Positions 6,736 through 8,005 of a stretch of 8,005 nt of DNA are shown in pieces (the stretch's first letter is position 1; each line of letters opens with the position of its first letter). Origin of the DNA: Hydrogenothermaceae bacterium (GTDB taxonomy: Bacteria; Aquificota; Aquificia; Aquificales; Hydrogenothermaceae); contig JALUFA010000209.1 of the NCBI GenBank assembly GCA_027052485.1, positions 1 through 8,005 of the forward strand, in the 5' to 3' direction. The position numbers and the translations under genes are program-made. The notes beneath the pieces were generated by a model. The model ran no database searches, was not told the DNA's origin, and worked only from the letters and a program-made list of their open reading frames with translations.

Positions 6736-7426
6736 TGCACAGAACCAGCTCGTCTCCTAGATGAACCGTAAAATCATCAACGTTTAGATGGATTTTAAAA
6801 CCTTTAAATTTTACACCTTTTTTTAGAGCATCTTTAAACTCTGTGGCAAAGGTAGGGTCTAGTCTTTCATGGGTTTTAAAACAGCTGCACTTTCTTAATC
6901 CCATAAATAGTATGTAGCTTTCGTATCCCTGTTTTACGGCTTCCTTCAGTTCCCGTAAGTGGCGAGCTCCCCTTTCTGTAGGTGCATCTGGGAATAGACA
7001 ACAGTTATCTAGAAGTAGGTTTGTACCTTTCAGCTCAACAAAGATTTTGTCGTCTAACAGATAATCTATCCTGCTAATTCCAAAGCTTACTTCTCTTTTT
7101 ATCTTTTTGGGGATAAAACCTAGCACTCCTTTTTTAATTGCCTTTTCACCGATTTTAGAGTGAATAGATGTGTTTAGCAGTACCCACTCCCCATCAACGT
7201 TTATAGCAAGGAGTTTGTACTGGGTTTTCATTCCTGGAGGGTGTTTTACAACTAGTACTTCTCTCCCGGGAATGAATATCTCTTTCAGCCTGCCTGGGTC
7301 TGCCACATGGCAGCTTACAACTTTTCCATCTTTTTCACACAAAGCTTTAAATCTGTTTGGGCGCTCTAAAAATGTAGCTTTTTCAATGGTTCCGAAGGTT
7401 TTTAGGTCAAACAGTAGGCTACTCAA
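6722..7426 (-). CDS. sfsA: Sugar fermentation stimulation protein homologue SfsA
   Basis: SfsA was named from an E. coli effect on maltose metabolism; it has been described as DNA-binding, and its fold resembles restriction-type nucleases. Its exact role is unsettled. The protein shows the family hallmarks: NRFKALC near the start, a VADPGRL segment, RIDYLL and FVELKGT (a D...ExK arrangement: D121, E131, K133 in the 234 aa form), and FPDAPTERGARHLREL (145-160). I chose TTG at 7426 because GGAGG (complement of 7439-7443) lies 12 bases upstream, the resulting 234 aa matches the usual length, and the alignable N-terminus begins about there. An earlier in-frame TTG at 7453 would add nine residues that have no match in the family. 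The gene overlaps the exonuclease by 8 bp upstream and the TRIC gene by 14 bp downstream. Confidence 0.93.
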   Translation of the reverse strand: MSSLLFDLKTFGTIEKATFLERPNRFKALCEKDGKVVSCHVADPGRLKEIFIPGREVLVVKHPPGMKTQYKLLAINVDGEWVLLNTSIHSKIGEKAIKKGVLGFIPKKIKREVSFGISRIDYLLDDKIFVELKGTNLLLDNCCLFPDAPTERGARHLRELKEAVKQGYESYILFMGLRKCSCFKTHERLDPTFATEFKDALKKGVKFKGFKIHLNVDDFTVHLGDELVLCNDGV

Positions 7427-8005
7427 TGCTGATATCGGCCTCCAAGTTTTCAAACTCGTCTATAAGAGGGAAAAGATAACTGTTTGCAAGTAAATGCTGA
7501 TTGATATAGGAAAAAAGCTTTGCAATCGCTAAAACGTCTTCAGCGCAGTAGGTAGCTATTTTATGTAGATTCTCCTCATAAAACCAGTTTTCCACCTGAG
7601 AACCATCCCCTTCCGTTTTTACAGGTATACCGCACAGATAGCAAAGTTTCTTGAGGGAAACTTTTTTCCCAAAAAAGTCTGTAGCTAGGTCTATATGGTA
7701 ATTTGAGTATCTATTTCCATAGGTTGGATAGCTGTCCTCCCACTTATCAAATCTATCAAAAAAGATACTAACAAAGTATTTGTGGTCCAGGTAAGGGATG
7801 TATTTTAAAGTCCTGATTTTGAGTACAGGAATGTCAAAATCTTTACCGTTGAATGTTATGAGAACAGGAAATCTGAAAATTTTTCCATCCTTCCCAGAAT
7901 GACTCCTTGCAAAGTTCGTCCAGAAGGTGTTTATCAGTTTAAACTCGTCTTTTGAGGCTACAGACTTATAGTCTAGGATTTTTCTGTTTTTTACTATCAT
8001 ATAGC
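7419..8005 (-). CDS. PolB-like 3'-5' exonuclease, 5' end outside window
   Basis: This matches the predicted 3'-5' exonucleases related to the proofreading domain of family B DNA polymerases (the DNA_pol_B_exo2 type, DEDD superfamily). Visible elements, numbered from the ATG at 8000, are VLITFNGKDFDIPVL (46-60, the second exonuclease motif), NRYSNYHIDLATDFFG (96-111), a GDGSQVENW segment (131-139), and YCAED (151-155), which fits the YxxxD third motif of DEDDy enzymes. The first motif, usually D-x-E-T, is absent. The frame continues upstream of that ATG to the window edge, and the ATG aligns with the interior of the family domain, so about 60 residues or more probably lie outside. Action on DNA or RNA ends is a family-level prediction. 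Its 3' end overlaps sfsA, suggesting one transcript. Confidence 0.82.
   Translation of the reverse strand, partial: YMIVKNRKILDYKSVASKDEFKLINTFWTNFARSHSGKDGKIFRFPVLITFNGKDFDIPVLKIRTLKYIPYLDHKYFVSIFFDRFDKWEDSYPTYGNRYSNYHIDLATDFFGKKVSLKKLCYLCGIPVKTEGDGSQVENWFYEENLHKIATYCAEDVLAIAKLFSYINQHLLANSYLFPLIDEFENLEADISIE
7439..7443 (-). promoter_or_regulatory. Ribosome binding site supporting the sfsA TTG start
   Basis: On the - strand GGAGG occurs 12 bases upstream of TTG at 7426, inside the end of the exonuclease gene. The spacing is longish but close to the 11 bases seen for rho. The alternative TTG at 7453 has only a weak purine stretch ahead of it. Confidence 0.5.

Noticed and set aside
7170..7493. 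107-codon open frame on the + strand opposite sfsA and the exonuclease
   Set aside because: It lies opposite two recognisable genes and has no motif or convincing ribosome site; it is a coding shadow.

Overview
This window is ordinary bacterial core genome. By eye its GC content is in the mid-to-high 30s percent. The genes are closely packed, rich in Lys/Glu, and favour AGA and ATA codons. Protein style, low GC and gene content would fit a thermophilic Aquificota-type bacterium such as a Hydrogenothermaceae relative. That placement is an inference from general resemblance and was not tested. No mobile element, CRISPR array, phage gene or defence system is visible, and I found no convincing undescribed system.

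Bases 1-6115 read on the + strand as one dense run: the 3' end of rnpA (RNase P protein), yidD, yidC, mnmE, rho, rpmE (ribosomal protein L31, TTG start), prfA (RF1) and a tRNA-Arg(ACG). Gaps are at most 24 bp except the 70 bp before rpmE, and several neighbours overlap (rnpA/yidD 29 bp, yidC/mnmE 14 bp, rpmE/prfA 1 bp). A plausible promoter for rpmE-prfA-tRNA overlaps the rho stop codon. Two blocks usually described separately are joined here: the rnpA-yidD-yidC-mnmE block, and the rho-rpmE-prfA block known from Bacillus-type genomes.

Bases 6118-8005 read on the - strand as a second overlapping set, in transcription order: a PolB-related 3'-5' exonuclease whose 5' end lies outside the window, sfsA, and a TRIC/YicG-family (UPF0126) seven-helix membrane protein. 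The two sets converge with only 2 bp between the tRNA 3' end and the TRIC stop codon, and no standard intrinsic terminator is visible there.

The + genes share the theme of information flow and membrane biogenesis: tRNA processing (RnpA), protein insertion into the membrane (YidD, YidC), wobble-uridine modification (MnmE), transcription termination (Rho), translation (L31, tRNA-Arg) and translation termination (RF1). The - genes pair two nuclease-fold proteins with a membrane channel or transporter. Points worth a second look are the L31 C-terminus, an extra C-1:G73 pair possible in the tRNA precursor, the terminator-free convergent junction, and the nuclease-SfsA-TRIC overlap.
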